In this document: positions 1-6,644 of the stretch, piece by piece
How the letters are laid out: every line of letters starts with the position of its first letter
Numbering within the stretch: the stretch's first letter is position 1
Assembly: GCA_035699705.1 (NCBI GenBank)
Contig: DASSPI010000190.1
Span: 1 to 43,865 of the forward strand
DNA from: CANKHA01 sp035699705
GTDB lineage: Bacteria; Pseudomonadota; Alphaproteobacteria; Rhizobiales; Xanthobacteraceae
DNA length: 43,865 bases
Reading direction: 5' to 3'
Position numbers and translations under genes: made by a program
Notes under the pieces: model-generated
Told to the model about the DNA's origin: nothing
The model's database searches: none
Seen by the model: only the letters and a program-made list of their open reading frames with translations

Positions 1-663
1 GTGTTCACGCATCTCGTCGGCGAGCGCGCGGGCGAGCTGAATGACCTGCTGACCCACGGCGGATTTCGCCGCAGTCAGTCGATTGCCTATCGCCCCGCCT
101 GCGATACCTGCCGGGCCTGCGTCTCGGTCCGCGTCATCGCCTCCGAGTTCACGCCCTCGCGCAACATGCGCCGGGTGATGGAGCGCAACCGCGACGTGCT
201 CGGCGACATGCGCGCGCCGCAGCCTTCGTCCGAGCAGTATTCGGTATTCCGCGCGTATCTCGATTCCCGCCATCGCAACGGCGGCATGGCCGACATGACC
301 GTGCTCGACTACGCCATGATGGTGGAAGACAGCCATGTGCAGACGCGCGTCGTGGAATACCGCCGCCGCGGCCCCGACAGCGGGATCACCGGGCGCGGCG
401 CCGGGCAACTGCTGGCGGTGACGCTGGTCGACATCCTCAGCGACGGGCTTTCCATGGTCTATTCCTTCTTCGATCCGGAAGAGGCCGACCGCTCGCTCGG
501 CACTTTCATGATCCTCGACCATATCGCCCGCGCCCGCCGGATGGGGCTGGATTACGTCTATCTCGGCTATTGGGTCCGCAGTTCGCGCAAGATGGACTAC
601 AAGGGCCGCTTCCTGCCGCAGGAACGCCTCATGCCGGAAGGCTGGCGCCGGGTTGCCAGCTGA
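1..663 (+). CDS. bpt: Aspartate/glutamate leucyltransferase (Bpt), 5'-truncated by the window edge
   Basis: This is the C-terminal 220 residues of a bacterial leucyl/arginyl-tRNA--protein transferase of the N-degron pathway, which adds an amino acid from aminoacyl-tRNA to proteins with N-terminal Asp or Glu. The family signature RPACDTCRACVSVRV is near the start, and the GNAT-like C-terminal half carries YLGYWVRSSRKMDYKGRF. The family is normally about 240-255 residues and begins with a Cys-containing segment ending in a KVFTHL-type stretch, so the GTG at position 1 is most likely an internal Val codon and the true start lies upstream of the window. The stop is TGA at 661-663. Identity is secure; the amino acid transferred is assigned by family. 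Confidence 0.9.
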   Translation: MFTHLVGERAGELNDLLTHGGFRRSQSIAYRPACDTCRACVSVRVIASEFTPSRNMRRVMERNRDVLGDMRAPQPSSEQYSVFRAYLDSRHRNGGMADMTVLDYAMMVEDSHVQTRVVEYRRRGPDSGITGRGAGQLLAVTLVDILSDGLSMVYSFFDPEEADRSLGTFMILDHIARARRMGLDYVYLGYWVRSSRKMDYKGRFLPQERLMPEGWRRVAS

Positions 664-775
664 TCTATTGGAATCTCAAAGATTTGGAGTGGGATATTGA
701 GGCGAGGCCTGAGGCGGCCCCGCTGCAACTCGCTCGCAATTACAATTGACATTCCGCGCCGCAAGCCGCAGTTTC

Positions 776-792
776 TTGCAAATAATTTGCAA
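776..792. promoter_or_regulatory. 17-bp perfect palindrome before the oxidase-ZIP operon, candidate operator
   Basis: TTGCAAATAATTTGCAA is a perfect 8-bp inverted repeat around one central base, ending 25 bp before the ATG of the first multicopper oxidase gene. A TTGACA hexamer lies at 746-751, but the hexamer 17 bp downstream (CAGTTT) is a poor -10, so the promoter itself is not certain. The layout (TGCAA half-sites around an AT centre) recalls binding sites of Fur/Mur-type metal regulators in rhizobia; this likeness is from memory and not a motif score. Because the downstream operon encodes a metal permease, a metal-responsive regulator is a reasonable guess. Confidence 0.45.
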
Positions 793-817
793 TAGCAGAT
801 TCCAGGGAGTCATTCCG

Positions 818-1948
818 ATGCGTGATTGGATCCGAAAAAGCCTCAGCCGGCGCAACCTGCTGTCGGCGGGCGCGCTCGCCGCTGCCGGCGCGGGGCTTGC
901 GACCGTGACGCGCACGCAGCCGGTCGCCGCGCAACCAGGCCACGCTGGCTATGGCGCGCATGCGGCGGCGGCACCCGCTCCCGACCCGAAATCTCACGCC
1001 CATGGCAACATGATCTCGGGGGGCGACGTCGACAATGCCAAGAACGGTTTCGATCCCTCCAAGATGCTGACGGACTGGGACACCGGAACCGTGTCCCAGC
1101 TGCCCGATGGGCGACGGCTGCGGACGTATGAGGTCACCGGCGAGGACAAGGAGATCGAGATCATCCCGGGCGTATTCTTTCCCGCCTGGACCTACAACGG
1201 GCGCGTGCCCGGACCGACATTACGCGCCACCGAAGGCGAGCGCTTGCGCATCGTGTTCCGAAATAACGGTTCACACCCCCACACGATGCACTTCCACGGT
1301 ATTCATTCGGCGCGCATGGACGGAATTCCAGGCGCCGGGATGGCCAATCCCGGCGAAGAGTTCGTTTATGAATTCGATGCGTTCCCGTTTGGTTGTCATC
1401 TCTATCACTGCCACGCACTCCCGCTGAAGCGGCACATTCACAAAGGGATGTATGGCGCGTTTATCATCGATCCCGATCCGGCGCGGCATCCCGAACAGGC
1501 TGCGGTCGCGAGTTCCCGCCTGCTCGGCACGCCCGAGAACAAGGAGTGGCAGGAATTGGTGATGGTGATGAACGCCTTCGATACGGACTTCGACAACGAG
1601 AACGAGGTCTACGCCGTCAATACCGTCGGCCATCACTATACGAAACATCCGATCCCGATCGTGCGCGGCAAACCGATCCGCGTCTATGTCGTTAACGTCA
1701 CGGAATTCGACCCCATCAACTCATTCCACCTGCATGGCAACTTCTTCGATTACTACGATCACGGAACGACGCTGACGCCGACGCTGAAGACGGTCGACAC
1801 TGTTATGCAGTGCCAGGGACAACGCGGCATCCTGGAATTCACCTATAAGGACCATGAGACCGGTCTCTACATGTTCCACGCGCATCAATCCGAGTTCGCC
1901 GAGCTCGGCTGGATGGGCATGTTCGATGTCGCAGAGGCCACGTCATGA
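818..1948 (+). CDS. Two-domain multicopper oxidase, Tat-exported, type-1 copper in domain 1
   Basis: A 376-residue periplasmic copper oxidase. The N-terminus has a Tat-like signal (SRRNLLSAGALAAAGAGLA). Domain 1 carries HTMHFHG (His158, His160) and the motif HLYHCHALPLKRHIHKGM, giving Cys198, nearby His206/His208 and Met211 as type-1 copper ligands. Domain 2 carries NSFHLHG and MFHAHQSEFAELGWMG, with His pairs for a trinuclear site but no Cys. This arrangement matches the 'type C' two-domain oxidases (type-1 site only in domain 1), which work as trimers. The start at 818 is chosen because the signal peptide begins there and CAGGGAG lies upstream; an in-frame ATG at 746 would add 24 unconvincing residues. 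The gene overlaps the ZIP gene by 4 bp (ATGA). The substrate is unknown; metal oxidation is an inference from context. Confidence 0.85.
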   Translation: MRDWIRKSLSRRNLLSAGALAAAGAGLATVTRTQPVAAQPGHAGYGAHAAAAPAPDPKSHAHGNMISGGDVDNAKNGFDPSKMLTDWDTGTVSQLPDGRRLRTYEVTGEDKEIEIIPGVFFPAWTYNGRVPGPTLRATEGERLRIVFRNNGSHPHTMHFHGIHSARMDGIPGAGMANPGEEFVYEFDAFPFGCHLYHCHALPLKRHIHKGMYGAFIIDPDPARHPEQAAVASSRLLGTPENKEWQELVMVMNAFDTDFDNENEVYAVNTVGHHYTKHPIPIVRGKPIRVYVVNVTEFDPINSFHLHGNFFDYYDHGTTLTPTLKTVDTVMQCQGQRGILEFTYKDHETGLYMFHAHQSEFAELGWMGMFDVAEATS

Positions 1949-3153
1949 ACGAAAATATCCGCACCCCGGTCGCCGCCGAAGTTGCGCTGAAGCCGCGGAC
2001 CTCGCGTGCGGCCAATCTTTTTTGGTTCGCTGTTCCGCTGCTCGCGTTGATCCTGGCCTCGGTCTGGCTGGTCAGCAGCGATTGGCTCAAGGCCTTCGAC
2101 ACCGGCGCTCCGCCGGTGGAAAAAATGACTTTCGAGCGCACCGTCCTCGACAACGACGGGATTCACCTGCAGGTCCGTGCCGGCGGCTCTGCGGAATTGT
2201 CGATTGCGCAGGTGCTGGTGGACGATGCCTATTGGTCGTTCAGGCAGGAGCCCGGCGGCGCGCTGGCCCCGCTGTCGTCGGCCTGGCTGCACATCCCCTA
2301 TCCCTGGGTGCTCGCCGAAAAGCACGAGGTCAAGGTGCTCACCCGCACGGGTGTCGTTTTCAAACGTGAGATCGAGGTCGCCGTGCCGACCCCGCAAGCG
2401 GAGTTCGGCAATCTCGGGCCGCAGGCGCTGCTCGGGACCTTCGTCGGCATCGTGCCGGTCATCATCGGCATGTTGTTCTATCCCGCTTTGCGCGGCGTGG
2501 GCCGCAACGGCTTGAATTTCGTGCTGGCGCTGACCATCGGGCTGCTCGGCTTTCTCTTCGTCGACTCCCTGAAAGAAGCGATCGAATTCGGACTGAAGTC
2601 CGCCGATTCATTCCAGGGCATACCGATGGTCGTGCTGGTCGCGGCCGCCGCCTTTCTGCTGCTGTTCGCCGTCGGCCGACGGCACGGCACGCCGACGGGC
2701 CTGGCGCTCGCCACTTACATCGCGCTCGGCATCGGGCTGCATAATTTTGGCGAAGGACTGGCCATCGGCGCCGCCTTCACCGCCGGCGTTGCCGGGCTTG
2801 GTGTCTTCCTCGTGCTCGGTTTCACGCTGCACAATGTGACCGAAGGGATCGGCATCGTGGCCCCGCTGGTGGACGAACGGCCACCGCTTCCCACTTTTAT
2901 CGGGCTCGCGCTTCTGGCCGGCGCGCCTGCCATCGTCGGCATCTGGCTCGGCAGCCTGAGCTATGCCCCGCATTGGGCGGCGCTGGCCCTGGCCATCGGC
3001 GCCGGCGCCATCCTGCAGGTGATCGTTGAAGTCGGCGGCTACCTGAAGCGGCGTGCCGGACCGGGCGAAGCCTGGTTCACGCCCAGCACGCTGGCCGGAC
3101 TGTCGCTGGGCATCGCCATCATGTATGTCACGGCGATCTTCGTGAAGGTCTAG
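1945..3153 (+). CDS. ZIP-family divalent metal permease with extra N-terminal extracytoplasmic domain
   Basis: A 402-residue membrane protein. One membrane segment (about 24-45) is followed by roughly 110 residues outside the membrane with no recognised domain, then a bundle of hydrophobic segments from about residue 160 to the end. Two metal-site motifs of the ZIP family are visible: HNFGEG and HNVTEG, the counterparts of the HNxPEG pair in TM4 and TM5 of ZupT-like transporters; the Pro is replaced by Gly and Thr. Ordinary ZIPs are about 250-300 residues, so the N-terminal part is an addition. The ATGA overlap with the upstream oxidase implies translational coupling. Likely role: movement of a divalent metal (Fe, Mn, Zn) linked to oxidase activity. 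Which metal and which direction cannot be read from sequence. Confidence 0.78.
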   Translation: MNENIRTPVAAEVALKPRTSRAANLFWFAVPLLALILASVWLVSSDWLKAFDTGAPPVEKMTFERTVLDNDGIHLQVRAGGSAELSIAQVLVDDAYWSFRQEPGGALAPLSSAWLHIPYPWVLAEKHEVKVLTRTGVVFKREIEVAVPTPQAEFGNLGPQALLGTFVGIVPVIIGMLFYPALRGVGRNGLNFVLALTIGLLGFLFVDSLKEAIEFGLKSADSFQGIPMVVLVAAAAFLLLFAVGRRHGTPTGLALATYIALGIGLHNFGEGLAIGAAFTAGVAGLGVFLVLGFTLHNVTEGIGIVAPLVDERPPLPTFIGLALLAGAPAIVGIWLGSLSYAPHWAALALAIGAGAILQVIVEVGGYLKRRAGPGEAWFTPSTLAGLSLGIAIMYVTAIFVKV

Positions 3154-3287
3154 CGTCGGCCCAAAGAGAGCGGTCTGCTCCGATCCCTGGTCTGGGCACC
3201 GCCGCCGCGCCGTATCCCTCGCGAGGCAGCTTCCGCGAAATCAGCATGATTGCCGATCTGGTCTTTTGCGGGTCCCGGTGATATCGG

Positions 3288-3665
3288 ATGACCATGTCGG
3301 CAAAAAAACTGCGTCGCCCACTTGCCGTGTTATTGGTCCTGGCGCTTAGCCTCGGGCTGGTGACGCATTCTGTTCCGGGTGGCACGTCGGCTGCCAAGGC
3401 TGCCGACATGACCGCCGGCACGTCCATGGACATGCCGATGGATATGCCGATGACCGGCGATTGCAGCGGATGTGCCGGTGATGAAAAGGGACTGATGTCG
3501 ACCGCCTGCTTTGTTTTCTGCGGTGGCGTCATCGGATCATCTCCGCTGCCGGTCCGATTGGAAGCAAAACGGCTCGCCACGCTCCTGCCGCGTGAAGCGG
3601 TCATCGGCGCAGGGTATATCGGTCCCCCCGATCCTTATCCTCCTAAACCCATCGTCCTGAGCTGA
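3288..3665 (+). CDS. Small secreted Met-rich protein, probably copper-related
   Basis: A 125-residue protein with an N-terminal hydrophobic signal (LRRPLAVLLVLALSLGLVTHS), a Met/Asp cluster (TSMDMPMDMPMTGDC), a Cys set (DCSGCAGDEKGLMSTACFVFCGG) and a Pro-rich tail (PPDPYPPKPIVLS). Met clusters and paired Cys in a short exported protein suit Cu(I) binding, and similar short proteins sit beside copper-resistance oxidases in other rhizobia (recalled, not searched). No catalytic domain is visible. The ATG at 3288 is followed by a second in-frame ATG at 3294; neither has a strong ribosome binding site. The gene lies 134 bp after the ZIP gene and is followed at once by a hairpin. Confidence 0.7.
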   Translation: MTMSAKKLRRPLAVLLVLALSLGLVTHSVPGGTSAAKAADMTAGTSMDMPMDMPMTGDCSGCAGDEKGLMSTACFVFCGGVIGSSPLPVRLEAKRLATLLPREAVIGAGYIGPPDPYPPKPIVLS

Positions 3666-3666
3666 G

Positions 3667-3694
3667 ACACGCCGCCTGCGGGCGTTGCGTGTTT
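3667..3694 (+). terminator. Hairpin after the Met-rich gene, probable terminator
   Basis: Starting 2 bp after the stop codon, ACACGC and CGCC pair with GGCG and GCGTGT (a 10-bp stem with a 2-base bulge and a TGCG loop), followed by only a short T stretch. It could end or attenuate transcription before the three-domain oxidase gene. The weak T-tract keeps confidence moderate. Confidence 0.4.
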
Positions 3695-3800
3695 CCCGAC
3701 CGCAGGCGCGATGCCTCGTCTTGGCGTGTACGCAGCGGTTCAAGATACGCGGCTGCAAGTGCATTATGCTCGCTCGCCCACGGAAAAGGGACGGTATTCA

Positions 3801-5237
3801 ATGTTTGAGACTTATCGATCCGCCATCGGCCGGCGGGCGCTGCTGGTGGGCGGCGCAAGCCTGGCGGTCGCCGCAGCGCTTTCGCGCACTGCATGCGGCG
3901 CGCCGGCGCCGGCGAAAGAATTCAAGCTCGTGGCTGCGCCCACACGGCTGCCGATCGTTGGAGCGCCCTATCCGGATACTGACGTTTGGGCGTTCGGATA
4001 CAGCGTTCCCGGTCCCGAAATTCGCGTCCGGCAGGGCGAGCTGGTTCGCATCGTCGTCGATAATCGTTTGCCGGAAGAAACGGCCATTCATTGGCACGGC
4101 GTGCGAGTGCCGAACGCGATGGATGGCGTGGCTCATCTTACCCAAAGACCGATCGCGCCGGGTGAGAGTTTTGTTTATGAGTTCGCCTGTCCCGACGCCG
4201 GCACCTTTTGGTACCATCCGCACCAGAACAGTTCGGTGCAGGTCGGGCGCGGGCTCTATGGACCGCTGATCGTCGAGGAAGCGGAGCCCATCACGGTCGA
4301 CCGCGACATCGCCTGGATGCTCGACGACTGGCGCCTGCTGGATGACGCGTCGATCAATCCCGATTTCGATAACATGATGGACGTCAGTCACGCCGGGCGT
4401 GTGGGCAACACCGTCACGGTTAACGGTCGGATGCTCGACACATTCGAGGTGCGCGCGGGAGAACGGATACGCCTGCGCCTGATCAACGCGGCGAACGCGC
4501 GCATCTTCGGACTGAAATTCCAGGATCACAATCCCCAGATCGTCGCAATCGACGGCCAGCCGGTCGCGCCGCATGCACCGGCCGAAGGCCGCGTCGTGCT
4601 CGGGCCGGCCATGCGCATCGATCTTGTGCTTGATATGAGCGGCCGGCCGGGTCGGCGTTTTCGTGTCACCGACACATTCTACCGCAACCGCGAATATCGG
4701 CTTCTTGATCTGGCTTACAGCGAAGAAATTCCGCTGCGCGAGACGCCGGCGGCGAATCCCATCCGCCTTCCGAAAAATCCGCTGCCGGAGCCCGACCTGC
4801 AAACTGCCCAACGGCACCAGGTGACCCTGGGCGGCGGCATGATGGGCGGCATGAGATCGGCCATCATGGATGGCAAACCGGCTGATATTCGTACGCTGAT
4901 GCACAACGGCCTGGCATGGGCGATCAATGGTGTTGCCGCCAAAGGCCACGGGCATGATCCGCTGCTCACGCTGCAGCGAGATCGCTCCTACGTGCTTGAG
5001 CTGATCAACGACACCGCGTGGCATCACCCCATGCATCTGCATGGGCATACATTCAGGGTGATCAGCCGCGACGGCGAGCCGACGCGGCATCGGGAGTGGC
5101 AGGATACGGTGCTGCTCGATCCTCGCGAACGCGCCGAGGTCGCCTTTGTCGCCGACAATCTCGGCGACTGGATGTTCCATTGCCACATCCTGGAGCATCA
5201 GGCCGGCGGGATGATGGGCGTGATCCGTGTGGCTTAA
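3801..5237 (+). CDS. Three-domain multicopper oxidase (CueO/laccase-like), exported
   Basis: A 478-residue periplasmic oxidase. The signal is RRALLVGGASLAVAAALS after a GRR, Tat-like. All four copper motifs are present in order: IHWHG, FWYHPH, HPMHLHGH, and near the C-terminus HCHILEHQAGGMM with the type-1 Cys and axial Met. A Met/Gly-rich segment (GGGMMGGMRSAIM) lies before the third motif, reminiscent of Met-rich inserts in cuprous oxidases. The start at 3801 fits an AAAGGGA ribosome site and the signal; the reading frame is open back to an ATG at 3711, which would place the signal 30 residues inside. Likely role: oxidation of Cu(I) or organic substrates in the periplasm, paired with the Met-rich protein upstream. 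Confidence 0.88.
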   Translation: MFETYRSAIGRRALLVGGASLAVAAALSRTACGAPAPAKEFKLVAAPTRLPIVGAPYPDTDVWAFGYSVPGPEIRVRQGELVRIVVDNRLPEETAIHWHGVRVPNAMDGVAHLTQRPIAPGESFVYEFACPDAGTFWYHPHQNSSVQVGRGLYGPLIVEEAEPITVDRDIAWMLDDWRLLDDASINPDFDNMMDVSHAGRVGNTVTVNGRMLDTFEVRAGERIRLRLINAANARIFGLKFQDHNPQIVAIDGQPVAPHAPAEGRVVLGPAMRIDLVLDMSGRPGRRFRVTDTFYRNREYRLLDLAYSEEIPLRETPAANPIRLPKNPLPEPDLQTAQRHQVTLGGGMMGGMRSAIMDGKPADIRTLMHNGLAWAINGVAAKGHGHDPLLTLQRDRSYVLELINDTAWHHPMHLHGHTFRVISRDGEPTRHREWQDTVLLDPRERAEVAFVADNLGDWMFHCHILEHQAGGMMGVIRVA

Positions 5238-5280
5238 CTCGAAGCGAGCGATGTCAACCGAACCAGTTCGAGGAATTATC

Positions 5281-6174
5281 ATGAAGCCAATCAGACTCCG
5301 ATCGGCCTTGCTTGGAGCCGTTGTCGTTGCTGCGGCCGGCACCTTGTCCGCGAGCCTTTCCTTCGCGGCCGGCGACACGTCGATCGCAAAGCTTTCCAAA
5401 GAAACCCACTTCCACGGCATCGCGGTCGACCCGGCGGATTCGACGCGCCTCTTCCTTGCAACTCATCACGGCCTCTACCTGACGGGAACAGACGGCAAGG
5501 CGCAGCTGCTGTCGGAAGTTCGCGACTATATGGGATTCACGGCGCATCCCACTGATGCGAGCATCCTGTTCGCCAGCGGCCATCCGGCCGGCGGCGGCAA
5601 TCTCGGCTTCATCACCTCGAAGGATGGCGGCCGCACCTGGACAAAACTGTCGGACGGAGTTGGCGGACCCGTCGACTTCCACCAGATGGATGTGAGCAAG
5701 GCCGACCCGCGCGTGATCTACGGGATCTACGAGTCGCTGCAGCGGAGCGACGATGGCGGAAGGACCTGGAAAAAGGTGGGAGCACCGCCGACCGGCATCA
5801 TCGGCCTCGCCGCCTCAAGCAGCGGCGTAAACACGCTCTACGCGGCGACCGAAAGCGGTATCCAGCGCAGCACCGATGGCGGAAAAACCTGGAAGAAGGA
5901 ATCGGATCAAATCGCAACGATGGTGCATGTGGCCGCCGACGGAACGGTCTATGCCTTTATGATTGGACAGGGCCTTGTCCGCGCCACCGAGAAGAATCTC
6001 GCCTGGCGTGTCGTCAGCGGCGGCTTCAAGGATGAGTACCTGCTGCATTTTGCAGTCGATCCCCGCGATCCGAAACGCCTCTATGCCGTGAAGTCCAATC
6101 CCAAAACGCGCACTCAGAGCGTAATTGCGAGCCGCGATGGCGGCGAACATTGGGCGCCGGTCGGACCTGAGTGA
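5281..6174 (+). CDS. Secreted Asp-box (BNR) repeat protein
   Basis: A 297-residue exported protein with a signal peptide (LRSALLGAVVVAAAGTLSASLSFAA) and four Asp-box repeats: SKDGGRTW, SDDGGRTW, STDGGKTW and SRDGGEHW, typical of sialidase- or sortilin-like beta-propellers. No sialidase catalytic Arg triad or Tyr is evident, so an enzymatic role is not claimed. Early HFHGIAVD and THHGLY segments are His-containing. The start at 5281 is chosen from the well-spaced GAGGA and the signal; upstream ATGs at 5227 and 5251 fit less well. It lies 43 bp behind the three-domain oxidase and is probably co-transcribed. Propeller proteins of this kind sometimes accompany copper genes; its function here is unknown. 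Confidence 0.75.
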   Translation: MKPIRLRSALLGAVVVAAAGTLSASLSFAAGDTSIAKLSKETHFHGIAVDPADSTRLFLATHHGLYLTGTDGKAQLLSEVRDYMGFTAHPTDASILFASGHPAGGGNLGFITSKDGGRTWTKLSDGVGGPVDFHQMDVSKADPRVIYGIYESLQRSDDGGRTWKKVGAPPTGIIGLAASSSGVNTLYAATESGIQRSTDGGKTWKKESDQIATMVHVAADGTVYAFMIGQGLVRATEKNLAWRVVSGGFKDEYLLHFAVDPRDPKRLYAVKSNPKTRTQSVIASRDGGEHWAPVGPE

Positions 6175-6417
6175 TTTGCGGGCGGCAGCTACGGCGTTAC
6201 TTGGAATCCACTGCCGCATCCATCTGCGCGGCAACCGCCTGCGCACCGGGCGGCAGCGGCTGGCGCCGTGATGGTCCTACCGCGGTGGCTCACCGGAAAT
6301 CGTTATATTCACAATCGACAGCGGCGGTTTCCGGACTGTTGACGGCTGAAGCTTAAAGGATTGTATTCCGCTTCATCATTGCCGCAGGCGTCCGGGGAAG
6401 CTGCCCGGAAACCTGCT

Positions 6418-6553
6418 GGATGGAGCGCCGGGAGGCGCCGCCCCGCAGCACCAAGCGGGGCGGGACGCCTAGCCAGCGTTCCCTGGCGGACCGATCGCAA
6501 GGTTCGCCAAAGGGCGTCTCGCAAACGCCCTGGCGCCTCCCGAGGCTCCATCC
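6418..6553. repeat. Palindromic element able to fold into a five-way junction
   Basis: The two ends (6418-6439 and 6532-6553) are 22-base inverted repeats with two adjacent mismatches (20 of 22 pair). Between them lie four back-to-back hairpins: 6440-6461 (7-bp stem GCCCCGC), 6462-6483 (7 bp with a one-base bulge), 6484-6509 (9 bp with one G-T pair) and 6512-6530 (6-bp stem GGGCGT). Only three bases inside the outer stem lie outside the five helices. It occupies the 470-bp gap between the converging Asp-box and parC genes; the rest of that gap (6175-6417, 6554-6644) shows nothing coding. No transposase or clear target duplication is seen. It may be an interspersed repeat or a structured RNA; there is no T-tract to make it a simple terminator. 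Confidence 0.7.
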
Positions 6554-6644
6554 CTTAGGGGAAAGAAAAAACGGGACGACGGCGACCTCGCGCCGCAAAT
6601 AATCGGGGGAGCGGAGCCTTGCCTTCTGAACAAGCAAACGTGGG

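Noticed and set aside
3798..5420. Long (540-residue) minus-strand open frame across the second multicopper oxidase
   Set aside because: It is antisense to a gene with all four copper motifs; the open frame is an effect of high GC codon use.
6361..6558. 65-residue ORF inside the five-way-junction element
   Set aside because: Translation of inverted repeats, no ribosome site, and composition dictated by the palindromes.
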